A DNA stretch of 64,000 bases, from assembly GCF_000145615.1 (NCBI RefSeq), contig NC_014410.1, positions 471,001 through 535,000 on the forward strand, in the 5' to 3' direction. Positions 1-9,027 of this stretch are shown piece after piece; the first letter of the stretch is position 1, and every line of letters begins with the position of its first letter. Position numbers and translations under genes: made by a program. The notes below the pieces were generated by a model. It was not told the origin of the DNA and searched no databases. It saw nothing but the letters and a program-made list of their open reading frames with translations. The DNA comes from Thermoanaerobacterium thermosaccharolyticum DSM 571 (GTDB lineage: Bacteria > Bacillota > Thermoanaerobacteria > Thermoanaerobacterales > Thermoanaerobacteraceae).

Positions 1-612
1 GGCGTGATAGCACTTTTAATAGTATTTCAGCCGGAACTGCGAAGAGCTTTGGAATCACTTGGAAGAAGTGAGTTCATAAAGAGAAATTTCTTCATCATAA
101 ACGATGATGTCCAGGATATAGCGGATGTCATAGGTGAGATATGCGATGCTGTTCAGTTTTTGTCTAGATCAAAAATAGGAGCACTTATAGTTTTAGAAAG
201 AAATACAGGGTTAAACGAACTGATAGAAACAGGTATATCCCTTGACTCTAAGATATCTAGCGAGCTTCTAATAAATACATTTATACCAAATACTCCACTT
301 CACGATGGTGCAGTTATAATAAGAGGCGATAGAATAATGGCTGCAGGATGTTTCTTGCCACTTACTGATAATCAGAATTTAAGCACAGAGCTTGGCACAA
401 GACATAGGGCTGCAATAGGAGTCACAGAGATATCGGATGCTGTATCAGTCATAGTTTCCGAAGAAACTGGCACCATCTCATTAGCTCAAAATGGGAGAAT
501 CTCTAGGCATTTGGATATAAAGACATTGAAGGAAGTTCTTTTAAGTATGTTCAAAGTAAAAGAGAGCAAAGGACCCAACTGGTTTAAATGGGGGAATAAG
601 CATGCTGAGTAA
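1..612 (+). CDS. cdaA: Diadenylate cyclase CdaA, C-terminal part (5' end outside window)
   Basis: The frame is open from base 1, so the membrane-spanning N-terminus lies upstream. The visible part is a DAC (DisA_N) domain that condenses two ATP into cyclic di-AMP. Both family motifs are present: DGA in 'PLHDGAVIIRGDRI' and RHR in 'GTRHRAAIGVTE'. The gene ends at TAA 610-612 and overlaps the start of cdaR (ATG 602), the usual cdaA-cdaR coupling. In many Firmicutes glmM follows cdaR directly; here it is about 5.6 kb further on. The family assignment is firm; the length is unknown because of truncation. Confidence 0.95.
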   Translation, partial: GVIALLIVFQPELRRALESLGRSEFIKRNFFIINDDVQDIADVIGEICDAVQFLSRSKIGALIVLERNTGLNELIETGISLDSKISSELLINTFIPNTPLHDGAVIIRGDRIMAAGCFLPLTDNQNLSTELGTRHRAAIGVTEISDAVSVIVSEETGTISLAQNGRISRHLDIKTLKEVLLSMFKVKESKGPNWFKWGNKHAE

Positions 613-1792
613 AAACATTACAATAAAGATACTTTCAGTTGTTCTAGCCTTTATATTGTGGCTTTATGTTATGGGGGAGAAAAATCCCGAAATATCATAC
701 GATGTAGGCAATATTCCTGTAAATATCGTTAATTTGAATACCCTTGATAAAAAAGGATTGACATTAATTGGGGATAAGAACTTTACAGTGACAGTTAGAA
801 TAAAGGGAAGAAGAAGCGACGTTATGAATGTAAGACCTTCTGATATACAGGTGGAAGCAGATGTAAGCAGGATAATAACTAAAGGAATAAATGTCGTGCC
901 AGTACAGGTTAGCTCCCTGCCTAAAAATGTGACATTTGTCTCTGCAAATCCATCTGAGATAAAGCTAGATGTAGATAAAGTAGCTAGAGTGCAAATGCCT
1001 GTTCGCGTTAAGGTAAACGGCACTGTTATTGACGGATATGCAATGAAGCCAGCTATATCGACACCCGGAGAAGTTATAGTTAGTGGACCGGAAAGCAAAG
1101 TTAACTTAGTAAAAAACGTAATTGCTCAAGTAGATATGTCTAATAAGTCAAAGGATGTAAATATATCTGTTCCAGTGGAGGCTGTAGACAGCGATAACAA
1201 TGAAGTCAAAGGAGTCGATTTAAATCCTAAATATATCAAAGTTGAGATAGATGTAAATAGAGCGATAAGAGTGCCTGTAACTGCTAAAATATTTGGCAAG
1301 CCAATGGACGGCTATGATGTAGCGGAAGTCAGCGTACTGCCTGAGTATGTGTACGTTACAGGAGAAGATTCTGCCTTGAATTCTATAAAAAGCATTGATA
1401 CAAAGCAGATAGATATATCAGGAAAAAATGCACCGGTCACTGAAAATGTATCTTTTGACCTTCCAGATGGTATTAGCCTTGTCAAAAGCGACAGTACGGC
1501 AAAGGTGTATATCGATATTGAAAAAATAGTTACAAGCGATATTACGCTTAGCAATATCGATGTGAAGGGCGCAGGCAATAAAAACGTGACTGTTTCAAAT
1601 TCCAATGTTGTAATAACCGTAACAGGTCCTGAAACTATAGTAAATTCGGCAACTCCAAGTGAATTTAGTGCGTATGTGGATGTAACAAATGCTTCACCAG
1701 GCACCCAGACATTACCAATAAATGTTACAACAGATTTAAATCTAAAAATAGTTAAAGTAAAGCCAGAGACTGTAGATGTAAATATTCAATAA
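602..1792 (+). CDS. cdaR: CdaR, YbbR-domain regulator of CdaA
   Basis: This 396-residue protein has one N-terminal membrane segment (about residues 6-24, 'ITIKILSVVLAFILWLYVMG') followed by an extracytoplasmic part made of repeated YbbR domains. The repeats share segments such as 'GYAMKPAISTPGEVIVSGP' and 'GYDVAEVSVLPEYVYVTG'. CdaR binds CdaA and tunes c-di-AMP synthesis. Its start overlaps the cdaA stop by 11 bases, so the two are translationally coupled. The length and architecture match the family. Confidence 0.92.
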   Translation: MLSKNITIKILSVVLAFILWLYVMGEKNPEISYDVGNIPVNIVNLNTLDKKGLTLIGDKNFTVTVRIKGRRSDVMNVRPSDIQVEADVSRIITKGINVVPVQVSSLPKNVTFVSANPSEIKLDVDKVARVQMPVRVKVNGTVIDGYAMKPAISTPGEVIVSGPESKVNLVKNVIAQVDMSNKSKDVNISVPVEAVDSDNNEVKGVDLNPKYIKVEIDVNRAIRVPVTAKIFGKPMDGYDVAEVSVLPEYVYVTGEDSALNSIKSIDTKQIDISGKNAPVTENVSFDLPDGISLVKSDSTAKVYIDIEKIVTSDITLSNIDVKGAGNKNVTVSNSNVVITVTGPETIVNSATPSEFSAYVDVTNASPGTQTLPINVTTDLNLKIVKVKPETVDVNIQ

Positions 1793-1861
1793 AATGAATT
1801 TATTGCTTATTTCTTTTAGTGAGCAGTGGGACGAGAGTGTGTTAAATAAAGGATGATGATA

Positions 1862-2536
1862 ATGGATTACAAGAGACTTACGATTGTTCTTGGGCATTAT
1901 GGTACAGGTAAGACTGAAATAGCCATAAATTATGCAAGGTATATCAAAGAAACTGGACACGATGTAGATATTGTAGATCTCGATATAGTAAACCCTTATT
2001 TTCGTTCTAGGGAGGTGAGAAGAGAGCTTTTTGACAAATGGGGCATTAAAGTAATCGGTGCTGATGAAAAATACATGAATGCTGATATGCCAGCATTGTC
2101 TAGAGATATATATGGTGCTATTCAAGATAAAGAAAAGTATGCTGTGTTTGACGTAGGCGGAGATGATGCAGGGGCAATTGCATTTGGACAGTATCACAAC
2201 ATCATATCCAATAAAGATGTCGAAGTCCTATTTATCGTAAATGTCAATAGGCCTTTTACGAAAGACGCAGATTCCGTGATAAAATATATAAAACTTGTTG
2301 AAAATGCGGCAAGAATTAGTGTGACTCATCTCGTTAATAACACACATCTATCATATGACACATCTATAGAAGATGTCATAAAAGGGCAAAAGGTAGTAGA
2401 AGAGGTGTCTAGGATAACAGGGATACCCGTTAAAATGACTGCCGCAAAGAGAGATATTACCGAAAGACTCATTGAAATGGGTTATGAGGTATTCCCTATA
2501 GACCTATATATGAAAGCACCTTGGAATAAAATATGA
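1862..2536 (+). CDS. ParA/MinD-like P-loop ATPase
   Basis: A protein of 224 residues with a deviant Walker A near the N-terminus ('[13 protein letters not shown]') and a Walker B-like '[13 protein letters not shown]', typical of the MinD/ParA/CobB group. The reading frame opens with several ATGs; 1862 is preferred because AAAGGATG lies 6-7 bases upstream. It ends 14 bases before the ferredoxin start and so heads the 2-oxoacid oxidoreductase operon. A role in assembling or regulating that iron-sulfur enzyme is inferred from position only. Substrate and partner are unknown. Confidence 0.75.
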   Translation: MDYKRLTIVLGHYGTGKTEIAINYARYIKETGHDVDIVDLDIVNPYFRSREVRRELFDKWGIKVIGADEKYMNADMPALSRDIYGAIQDKEKYAVFDVGGDDAGAIAFGQYHNIISNKDVEVLFIVNVNRPFTKDADSVIKYIKLVENAARISVTHLVNNTHLSYDTSIEDVIKGQKVVEEVSRITGIPVKMTAAKRDITERLIEMGYEVFPIDLYMKAPWNKI

Positions 2537-2550
2537 TGGAGAGGATAAAA

Positions 2551-2763
2551 ATGAAACAAGTCATTTTTAATGAAAATTTATGTAAAAGCTGCGAACTATG
2601 CGTAGAAGCATGTCCAAAACACATAATTGAGATGGATCTAGACAGGCTAAATGTCAAAGGATATCATCCAGCCATGATAAAACCCGAAAACATAGAAAAA
2701 TGTATAATCTGTGGATTCTGTGCAATCATGTGTCCTGATACAGTTATAACGGTTATAAAGTGA
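2551..2763 (+). CDS. 4Fe-4S ferredoxin-type subunit of 2-oxoacid:ferredoxin oxidoreductase
   Basis: A 70-residue polyferredoxin subunit with two clusters of Cys: '[12 protein letters not shown]' and '[12 protein letters not shown]', each a CxxCxxCxxxCP binding motif for one 4Fe-4S cluster. It carries electrons from the thiamine enzyme to free ferredoxin. ATG 2551 is chosen over upstream ATGs because GGAGAGG sits 6 bases before it. Downstream subunits follow within 17 bases, so it is part of the same transcript. It corresponds to the KorD/VorD type subunit. Confidence 0.9.
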   Translation: MKQVIFNENLCKSCELCVEACPKHIIEMDLDRLNVKGYHPAMIKPENIEKCIICGFCAIMCPDTVITVIK

Positions 2764-2780
2764 CGAAAGGGGAAAATAAA

Positions 2781-3848
2781 ATGGCTAAAGTATTGATGAA
2801 AGGAAATGAAGCATTAGCAGAAGCTGCTATACAGGCCGGATGCAGGCATTATTTTGGTTATCCTATAACACCTCAAAACGAAGTCACAGCATACATGGCT
2901 AAAAGGATGCCTGAAGTAGGAGGAGTATTTCTGCAGGCAGAGAGTGAAGTATCTGCCATAAACATGGTATATGGTGCCGGTGGAGCCGGTGCAAGAGTCT
3001 TAATCACATCGTCAAGTCCCGGAATAAGTCTAATGCAAGAAGGGATCTCATATATAGCCGGAGCAGAAGTACCATGCGTAATAGCCAACATAATGAGAGG
3101 CGGTCCAGGACTTGGAGGAATACAACCTTCACAATCAGACTACTTCCAAGCAACAAAAGGCGGAGGACATGGAGACTACAAACTCATCGTCTTAGCGCCA
3201 TCAACAATACAAGAAATGGCGGACCTTGTACAACAAGCCTTCGACATAGCCGACAAATACAGAAACCCTGTCATGATACTAGGAGACGGTATGTTAGGCC
3301 AAATGATGGAACCTGTCGACTTTGACAGCATAAAAAAAGGAGAAAACCACATAGAAGAAAAAACATGGGCTACAACAGGCATGGGTACAAGAAAGAAAAA
3401 AAACATCATAAACTCTCTTGAACTAGATCCACAAATGTTAGAAAAACACAATATAGAACTATTTAATAAATATGAAAAAGCATCAAAAGAAGAAGTACGC
3501 TATGAAATGATAAACTGCGAAGATGCAGAAATAATACTGGTAGCATACGGTACAATTGCCCGCGTAGTAAAAAACGTAATCGAGTTAGCAAAGCGAGAAA
3601 ACATAAAAGTAGGACTAATAAGGCCCATATCACTGTGGCCATTCCCAGTTGAACCATTCGAAAAAACTGTAGATCATGTCAAAGGATACCTATCAATAGA
3701 AATGAGCATGGGACAGATGGTAGAAGACGTAAAGCTGGCAGTCAATGGACGAAAACCAGTGTACTTTTACGGGAGAGCAGGAGGAATGGTACCAGAACCA
3801 GCAGCAATACTAGAAGAAATCAGGAAAAGATCAGGGGGTGCAAAATAA
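2781..3848 (+). CDS. vorB: 2-oxoacid:ferredoxin oxidoreductase alpha subunit (VorB/KorA type)
   Basis: A 355-residue alpha subunit with the pyrimidine-binding fold of thiamine-dependent oxidoreductases; the N-terminus 'KGNEALAEAAIQAGCRHY' and 'GYPITPQNE' are family hallmarks. The enzyme converts a 2-oxoacid, CoA and oxidised ferredoxin to acyl-CoA, CO2 and reduced ferredoxin. The sequence resembles proteins annotated as branched-chain (3-methyl-2-oxobutanoate) enzymes, but substrate cannot be decided by eye. ATG 2781 has AAAGGGGA upstream; an in-frame GTG at 2760 is less likely. Its stop overlaps the next start by one base. Confidence 0.88.
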   Translation: MAKVLMKGNEALAEAAIQAGCRHYFGYPITPQNEVTAYMAKRMPEVGGVFLQAESEVSAINMVYGAGGAGARVLITSSSPGISLMQEGISYIAGAEVPCVIANIMRGGPGLGGIQPSQSDYFQATKGGGHGDYKLIVLAPSTIQEMADLVQQAFDIADKYRNPVMILGDGMLGQMMEPVDFDSIKKGENHIEEKTWATTGMGTRKKKNIINSLELDPQMLEKHNIELFNKYEKASKEEVRYEMINCEDAEIILVAYGTIARVVKNVIELAKRENIKVGLIRPISLWPFPVEPFEKTVDHVKGYLSIEMSMGQMVEDVKLAVNGRKPVYFYGRAGGMVPEPAAILEEIRKRSGGAK

Positions 3849-4597
3849 TGGCTGTAGTATTTCAAAAAACCAAAGGCCTTACAGATGTCCCATTTCACTA
3901 CTGTCCAGGTTGTACACATGGGATAGTCCACAGACTGGTAGCAGAAGTAATGGAAGAACTAGGAGTATTAGACAAAGCAATAGGCGTGGCACCTGTAGGA
4001 TGTGCAGTATTTGCCTATGAATATTTCAACTGCGACATGCAAGAAGCAGCACACGGAAGAGCACCAGCCGTTGCTACCGGCATAAAGAGGGTACATCCAG
4101 ATAAAGTTGTATTTACATACCAAGGAGATGGAGACCTAGCAGCAATAGGCACAGCAGAAACAGTACACGCAGCAGCAAGAGGAGAAAATATAACTGTAAT
4201 ATTTGTAAATAACGCCATATACGGAATGACAGGAGGACAAATGGCGCCTACATCTTTGATAGGGCAAGAAACGCTTACAACACCATATGGTAGAAAACCG
4301 GGGAACAACGGTTATCCGGTGAAAATGTGTGAAATGCTGTCGACGCTTGATGGAGCATCCTACATTGAAAGAGTATCAGTATACGATGTAAAACACATAC
4401 TACAAGCAAAAAAAGCAATCAAAAATGCGTTTACAGCGCAATTGAATAAAAAAGGATTCTCCATGATAGAAGTGCTGTCAAGCTGTCCCACAAACTGGGG
4501 ATTATCTCCAAACGAAGCACTTAAATGGATAAAAGACAATATGGAGCCTTACTATCCTTTAGGTGTATATAAAAACACCTTAGAGGAGGCTAAATAA
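3848..4597 (+). CDS. 2-oxoacid:ferredoxin oxidoreductase beta subunit (TPP-binding)
   Basis: A 249-residue beta subunit holding the thiamine diphosphate site: 'GDGDLAAIGTAE' followed by 'NNAIYGMTGGQMAPTS' is the GDG...N metal/TPP motif. Cysteines near the N-terminus ('HYCPGCTHG') match the family. It pairs with the alpha subunit upstream, with ATG overlapping the previous TAA by one base. The protein ends with an EEAK tail right before the gamma subunit. Function is secure; the acid it prefers is not. Confidence 0.9.
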   Translation: MAVVFQKTKGLTDVPFHYCPGCTHGIVHRLVAEVMEELGVLDKAIGVAPVGCAVFAYEYFNCDMQEAAHGRAPAVATGIKRVHPDKVVFTYQGDGDLAAIGTAETVHAAARGENITVIFVNNAIYGMTGGQMAPTSLIGQETLTTPYGRKPGNNGYPVKMCEMLSTLDGASYIERVSVYDVKHILQAKKAIKNAFTAQLNKKGFSMIEVLSSCPTNWGLSPNEALKWIKDNMEPYYPLGVYKNTLEEAK

Positions 4598-4598
4598 A

Positions 4599-5150
4599 AT
4601 GGATGAAAGAATAATATTTGCAGGATTTGGTGGACAAGGAATCATGTCGATGGGGCTTATTATGGCGTATGCGGGCATGATGGACGGAAAAAATGTATCA
4701 TGGCTACCGTCATACGGTCCAGAGATGAGAGGTGGCACAGCCAACTGTCATGTTACAATATCTGATGAACCAGTAGGATCTCCAATAATAAATGAGGCAA
4801 CGGTAGTTGTTGCAATGAATAGACCTTCTTTAGAAAGATTTGAAAAACATCTGGTAAAAGGTGGCATACTGCTTATAAATAGTTCGTTAATAGACATAGG
4901 CCCTCAAAGGAGCGACATTGAAGTATACAGGATTCCAGCAAACGATATTGCAAATCAGATGGGAAATCTCAAGATTGCCAATTCCATAATGATTGGAGCA
5001 TTGATGAGTTTGAAAAACATAGTAAGCGAAGATGCTGTAATAAATGCCTTTAAAAAAGTCTTTGAAGGAAAAGAAAAACTGATACCAATAAATATACAAG
5101 CATATAATAGAGGTAAAGAGTCTATTGGCTCTCAATTTGCTGTAAAATAA
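4599..5150 (+). CDS. 2-oxoacid:ferredoxin oxidoreductase gamma subunit
   Basis: A 183-residue gamma subunit with the glycine-rich start 'FAGFGGQGIMSMG' and 'PSYGPEMRGGTANCHV', both standard for this CoA-binding subunit. It begins two bases after the beta-subunit stop, with GGAGG at 4585-4589 as ribosome site. A hairpin terminator follows at once, so this gene closes a five-gene operon that starts with the ParA-like ATPase. Confidence 0.9.
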   Translation: MDERIIFAGFGGQGIMSMGLIMAYAGMMDGKNVSWLPSYGPEMRGGTANCHVTISDEPVGSPIINEATVVVAMNRPSLERFEKHLVKGGILLINSSLIDIGPQRSDIEVYRIPANDIANQMGNLKIANSIMIGALMSLKNIVSEDAVINAFKKVFEGKEKLIPINIQAYNRGKESIGSQFAVK

Positions 5151-5176
5151 AAATCTCCGCATTTGGAGGTTTTTTA
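5151..5176 (+). terminator. Intrinsic terminator of the 2-oxoacid oxidoreductase operon
   Basis: AAATCTCC pairs with GGAGGTTT across a short GCATTT loop (one G-U pair) and is followed by a T run. It lies directly after the gamma-subunit stop. Confidence 0.85.
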
Positions 5177-5344
5177 CTTTGCATAGAAAAGTATAGATTT
5201 TCCTTAATTTGTTACTTTCCGATAATGCGAAAAAAAAGTTACATATAATTATATTCCAAAGTGAATTTCGCTTTTATTGATTTTTTTATTTTAGATAGAG
5301 AACTTTTTTTGCTAAGTCATCTATTATAATTATGGGTGATATTA

Positions 5345-5959
5345 ATGATATTATTGTACAATTTGATAAAGATGATTACAACGGGGCTGCTTGCTTCATT
5401 TTGTAGTTTTAGCGTAAAATTTATAGATGATATACCGAAAGGACCGTGTATATTTGTAGCCAATCATAAGAGCATTTTAGATCCTATCGCATTGATAGAT
5501 GCGCTTGATAGGAGAGTTTTCTTTCTTGCCAGCAAGGATTTATATAAAATTCCAATTTTAAATTTGATGTTAAATGCACTGGGGACTATTCCGATCAAGA
5601 AAAATACTGCAGATGTTAATGCTTTAAGAAGTGCTCTTAAGCTGCTTAAAAATGGGTATTCCATAGCTGTGTTTCCTGAAGGCGGTATATCCTTGGATAA
5701 AAGTGTAAAAAAAATTTACAAAGGTGCAATGTATCTTTCGTATAAATCTGGGTCTCCTATAGTGCCTGTAGGAATAAGTGGAACTGATGTAGTGCTACCT
5801 ATGGGAGAGTATCTGCCGCGCAGTGGAAGAATTTCTGTAACAGTTGGTAAAAGTATATATCCAGATTTATCGCTTAAAAAAGCTGAATCTTTAGAAAAAA
5901 TGGGTAATGCGGTAATAGCTGCTTTAAATAACCTCATCAATTATCCAAATTCAAAATAG
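5345..5959 (+). CDS. plsC: 1-acyl-sn-glycerol-3-phosphate acyltransferase (PlsC family)
   Basis: A protein of about 204 residues with the acyltransferase motifs 'NHKSILDPIAL' (NHx4D, catalytic His-Asp) and 'FPEGGIS' (substrate-binding FPEG). It transfers an acyl chain to lysophosphatidate in phospholipid synthesis at the membrane. ATG 5345 is preferred since GGGTGAT precedes it by four bases; an in-frame GTG at 5336 is possible. Its 3' end overlaps the convergent dinB by 19 bases. Confidence 0.88.
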   Translation: MILLYNLIKMITTGLLASFCSFSVKFIDDIPKGPCIFVANHKSILDPIALIDALDRRVFFLASKDLYKIPILNLMLNALGTIPIKKNTADVNALRSALKLLKNGYSIAVFPEGGISLDKSVKKIYKGAMYLSYKSGSPIVPVGISGTDVVLPMGEYLPRSGRISVTVGKSIYPDLSLKKAESLEKMGNAVIAALNNLINYPNSK

Positions 5960-7185
5960 CTGTGTGGTCTTGGATCAAAATTTTTCATTCCTGATAATGG
6001 CGCCAATTGCTTGATTTTTTCACCTGTAAGTATTAATCCGCGGGAGATGCTGTCAAATCCGTACTTATCTCTAATCATGTCAATTGCGTAATTAAGTTTT
6101 TTTAAATTTTCGTATTTTGCATTTTGAAAGAGACAGAGCTGAATATTTTCATCAATTTTTACAAGATTCGATACACTGACACCCAGCATCCTTATTTTAA
6201 AATTTGTATCGTAGTTTTCTTTAAATAATTTCATGGCGGCGTTAAAAATGTCCTCTGTTAAAACGGTGTAATCAATTGTACGAGAGCGGGTTATTGACTT
6301 GAAATTATTGTCTTTCACGGTAATACTAACTGTCTTTCCCATAAAATTTTGCTTTCTCATTCGGCTTCCAACCATCTCAGAAAGAGATAAAAAGCCCCTC
6401 TTTATATCTTCTATATCTGTGTAATCTCTAGGAAGAGTAATTGTATTGCCGAATGATTTTGCAGTTATTGCATAAGGCCTAACTGGACTTAAATCGATGC
6501 CATTTGCAAAGTAATAAATATCTTTTCCTGGTTTTCCAAAGAGATTTATGAGAAACGTCATAGGTGTATTTGCAAGGTCACCAATTGTATTTATACCAAA
6601 GCTTTTTAACTTTTTGCTTCTTGCGGATCCAATCCATATGAGATTTTCAACATCTAGTGGCCATATCATATCTTTTATTTTTTCGAGAGGAAGCTCCGTT
6701 ATTCCCAAGGGCTTCTTTAATTCTGATGCCATCTTTGCCACAAGTTTATTTTCCGAGATTCCAATGGAACATGGCAGATCAAGGCTATCTTTTATCCTGC
6801 TTTGTATTTTATGAGCTATTTCTATTGGAGAGCCAAATAAGTCTTCGCACCCTGTTACATCAACCCATGCCTCATCAATGGAAAATTGCTCTACTAATGG
6901 TGAAAACTCTTTTAGTATATTTATCATTTTTATTGAATATTGAATATAGCTGTCAAAGTCTGGCTTTAAAAATATTGCATCATTGCAAAGCGTACGCGCT
7001 TGCCAATTGGGCATACCTGTTTTTATACCATATTTGCGAGCTTCATATGAAGCGGTAAGGACGATGCCATGGCGTTTTGAAGGATCTCCCGCAACTACCA
7101 CCGGTTTACCTTTTAAGCTTTTATCTTTTGATTGTTCACATGACGCATAAAAAGCATTCATATCAATGTGCAGAATATGACGCAT
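5941..7185 (-). CDS. dinB: DNA polymerase IV (DinB, Y family)
   Basis: A 414-residue Y-family translesion polymerase. Visible motifs are 'HIDMNAFYASCEQ' (first metal-binding Asp), 'PVVVAG' and 'FSIDEAWVDVTG' (catalytic Asp-Glu), followed by helix-hairpin-helix and little-finger regions. ATG 7185 is chosen because GAGGAG lies 8 bases upstream; a GTG at 7194 overlaps that site. It is convergent with plsC and has no nearby LexA-like site that I could recognise. Confidence 0.92.
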   Translation of the reverse strand: MRHILHIDMNAFYASCEQSKDKSLKGKPVVVAGDPSKRHGIVLTASYEARKYGIKTGMPNWQARTLCNDAIFLKPDFDSYIQYSIKMINILKEFSPLVEQFSIDEAWVDVTGCEDLFGSPIEIAHKIQSRIKDSLDLPCSIGISENKLVAKMASELKKPLGITELPLEKIKDMIWPLDVENLIWIGSARSKKLKSFGINTIGDLANTPMTFLINLFGKPGKDIYYFANGIDLSPVRPYAITAKSFGNTITLPRDYTDIEDIKRGFLSLSEMVGSRMRKQNFMGKTVSITVKDNNFKSITRSRTIDYTVLTEDIFNAAMKLFKENYDTNFKIRMLGVSVSNLVKIDENIQLCLFQNAKYENLKKLNYAIDMIRDKYGFDSISRGLILTGEKIKQLAPLSGMKNFDPRPHSYFEFG

Positions 7186-7304
7186 AAATTGCACTCCTCA
7201 AACTTATGTTCCTAAAACCTTTGTTCGCATATTAGTATACCGTATTTCATGAAAAAATAAAAGAAACTTTTGATGGGATTCAAGGTAGAATATAGCAAAT
7301 TGCA

Positions 7305-7333
7305 TTGACTTGGTTGGTGTGATAAAATATTAT
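7305..7333 (+). promoter_or_regulatory. Putative sigma-A promoter for glmM
   Basis: TTGACT at 7305-7310, a 17-base spacer, and TATTAT at 7328-7333, 36 bases before the glmM start. It implies glmM has its own promoter here, apart from cdaA-cdaR. Confidence 0.55.
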
Positions 7334-7368
7334 CGTATGATTTTTGATTACTGAAAGGAATGGATTAT

Positions 7369-8712
7369 ATGGCAAGATTATTCGGAACGGATGGTGTGAG
7401 GGGTATTGCCAACAAGGATCTTACACCGCAGCTTGCATTTGAGCTGGGAAGAGCCGGCGCATATGTTCTAACAGAATGCTCCAGAAGGCCAAAGATTTTG
7501 ATAGGACGTGATAGCCGCGTATCTGGCGATATGCTTCAGAGTGCCCTTACAGCAGGCCTTACATCAGTTGGAGCTGAAGTCATAGATGCAGGCATTATAC
7601 CGACACCCGCTGTTGCATATTTAACAAGGCTTTATAAATTAGATGCAGGAGTAGTCATTTCCGCATCACATAATCCCGTGGAGTACAATGGAATAAAATT
7701 TTTTAATAAAGATGGATATAAACTTCCGGATGAAGTAGAAGACAAGATAGAAAAGATAATAAATGAGAATAGCGATTTACCAACTCCGACAGGATTAGAT
7801 GTTGGAAATGTGATAGAAAGCAAAAGTGCTCAGAGGGATTACATCGAATTTTTGAAGTCCACCATAAACTGTGATTTAAAAGGTTTAAAGATAGTTTTAG
7901 ATTGCGCATATGGTGCCAGCAGCACAGTCGCACCAATACTTTTTCATGAATTAGGTGCAGATGTAATACTGTACGGTTCGCATCCAAATGGAGAAAAAAT
8001 AAATGTCAAATGCGGATCTACGAATCCAAAGGTATTGCAGGAGATTGTAGCTGGAACCGGTGCCGATGTAGGATTTGCCTTTGATGGAGATGCAGATAGA
8101 TTAATTGCAGTTGACGAAAAAGGTAACATCGTTGATGGAGATCACATAATGGCTATGTGCGGCATACATCTTAAAAGTAGAGGCAAACTAAATAAAAATA
8201 CAGTAGTTGTGACAGTGATGAGCAACATAGGTTTGGATATAGCGCTAAAGCAAAATGGCATAGATGTCGTTAAAACAAAAGTCGGCGACAGATATGTATT
8301 GGAGGAAATGGTTAGAAACGGTTACTCAATAGGTGGCGAGCAATCAGGTCATATAATATTTCTTGACCACAATACAACAGGAGATGGCGAGATTACTGCA
8401 CTTAAGGTTGCTGAACTTCTTGTCTCAAGCGGCAAAAAGCTGTCAGAATTGTCAGGAGTAATGGTTTCATATCCTCAGGTTTTGATAAATGCCAAAGTCA
8501 AGAATGAATTAAAGCACAAATACATGGATGACGAAGACATAGCTAGAGAAATAAATAAATTAGAAAAAGAGATGCAAGGCGAAGGACGTGTGCTAATAAG
8601 ACCGTCAGGTACAGAGCCATTAGTCAGGGTAATGGTAGAAGGGAAAGATCAAGAAAAGATTGAATCGATGGCAAAAGAATTGGCTAGCTTGATTGAAAAA
8701 AAGCTTAATTAA
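7369..8712 (+). CDS. glmM: Phosphoglucosamine mutase
   Basis: A protein of 447 residues that converts glucosamine-6-phosphate to glucosamine-1-phosphate for peptidoglycan precursor synthesis. Motifs: start '[15 protein letters not shown]', active-site serine loop '[14 protein letters not shown]', magnesium loop 'FDGDADRLI', and the C-terminal phosphate-binding '[12 protein letters not shown]'. ATG 7369 has AAAGGA about 9 bases upstream, whereas ATG 7360 sits on top of that site. It precedes glmS, so two consecutive steps of the pathway are adjacent. Confidence 0.96.
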   Translation: MARLFGTDGVRGIANKDLTPQLAFELGRAGAYVLTECSRRPKILIGRDSRVSGDMLQSALTAGLTSVGAEVIDAGIIPTPAVAYLTRLYKLDAGVVISASHNPVEYNGIKFFNKDGYKLPDEVEDKIEKIINENSDLPTPTGLDVGNVIESKSAQRDYIEFLKSTINCDLKGLKIVLDCAYGASSTVAPILFHELGADVILYGSHPNGEKINVKCGSTNPKVLQEIVAGTGADVGFAFDGDADRLIAVDEKGNIVDGDHIMAMCGIHLKSRGKLNKNTVVVTVMSNIGLDIALKQNGIDVVKTKVGDRYVLEEMVRNGYSIGGEQSGHIIFLDHNTTGDGEITALKVAELLVSSGKKLSELSGVMVSYPQVLINAKVKNELKHKYMDDEDIAREINKLEKEMQGEGRVLIRPSGTEPLVRVMVEGKDQEKIESMAKELASLIEKKLN

Positions 8713-8720
8713 TGATGCTT

Positions 8721-8755
8721 ATTAATACAGGAGGTATAATTACTTCCTGATTAAT
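8721..8755 (+). other. Hairpin in the glmM-glmS spacer
   Basis: ATTAAT-A-CAGGAGG can pair with CTTCCTGATTAAT across a short loop, about 13 pairs with one bulge. There is no T run after it, so a terminator role for glmM is doubtful; it may be a processing or stability element. Confidence 0.4.
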
Positions 8756-8780
8756 ATAAATTTAAATAAGCTTTTAAGTA

Positions 8781-8807
8781 TTGACACAAATTATAAGACT
8801 TTAAATG
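8781..8807 (+). promoter_or_regulatory. Possible glmS promoter
   Basis: A perfect -35 TTGACA at 8781-8786 is followed by only weak -10 candidates (TTAAAT or TAAATG, 8801-8807) at 14-15 bases spacing. It would place transcription start just before the ribozyme. Confidence 0.35.
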
Positions 8808-8825
8808 TTGAAAGGGGGAATGCCC

Positions 8826-8846
8826 ATGACATTTACAACTGAATAA
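8826..8846 (+). CDS. Possible six-codon leader ORF abutting the ribozyme
   Basis: AAAGGGGG at 8811-8817 is followed 8 bases later by ATG, five codons (peptide MTFTTE) and TAA at 8844-8846, ending two bases before the ribozyme cleavage site. The strong ribosome site is real; whether the peptide is made is unknown. See findings. Confidence 0.3.
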   Translation: MTFTTE

Positions 8847-9005
8847 AAGCGCCTGGGCTTAGAGGAAACTCTAAGTTGACGAGGACAGGGTTTATCGAGT
8901 TATCGGCGGATGCCCTGCGGTCTCCTGCGATCGATAAAAAACCGGGAAAACCATGGGTGACCATTGGCATAGAGCGGTTTGAGCAGGGAAAACTAAATAT
9001 AAAAA
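8847..9005 (+). ncRNA. glmS ribozyme (glucosamine-6-phosphate-activated self-cleaving RNA)
   Basis: The leader of glmS carries the conserved ribozyme core. AGCGCC at 8848-8853 is the cleavage region, with the cut expected between A8848 and G8849. CTTAGAG and CTCTAAG (from 8858) close the next stem over a GAAA loop. GTTGACGAGGA and then TCGGCGGATGCC are the hallmark core strands, and the pseudoknot arms follow. When glucosamine-6-phosphate is abundant the RNA cuts itself and the message decays, which represses GlmS. The 3' boundary is approximate. Confidence 0.93.
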
Positions 9006-9027
9006 ATATTGAGAGGAGATTTTTACT

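Noticed and set aside
664-1704. Minus-strand frames of 144 and 130 codons in cdaR
   Set aside because: Antisense shadows of CdaR with no start signals.
6657-7058. Plus-strand frame of 133 codons inside dinB
   Set aside because: It is the antisense shadow of a strongly supported DinB gene.
8721-8755. Terminator of glmM
   Set aside because: The hairpin lacks a T run, so it is listed only as a hairpin.
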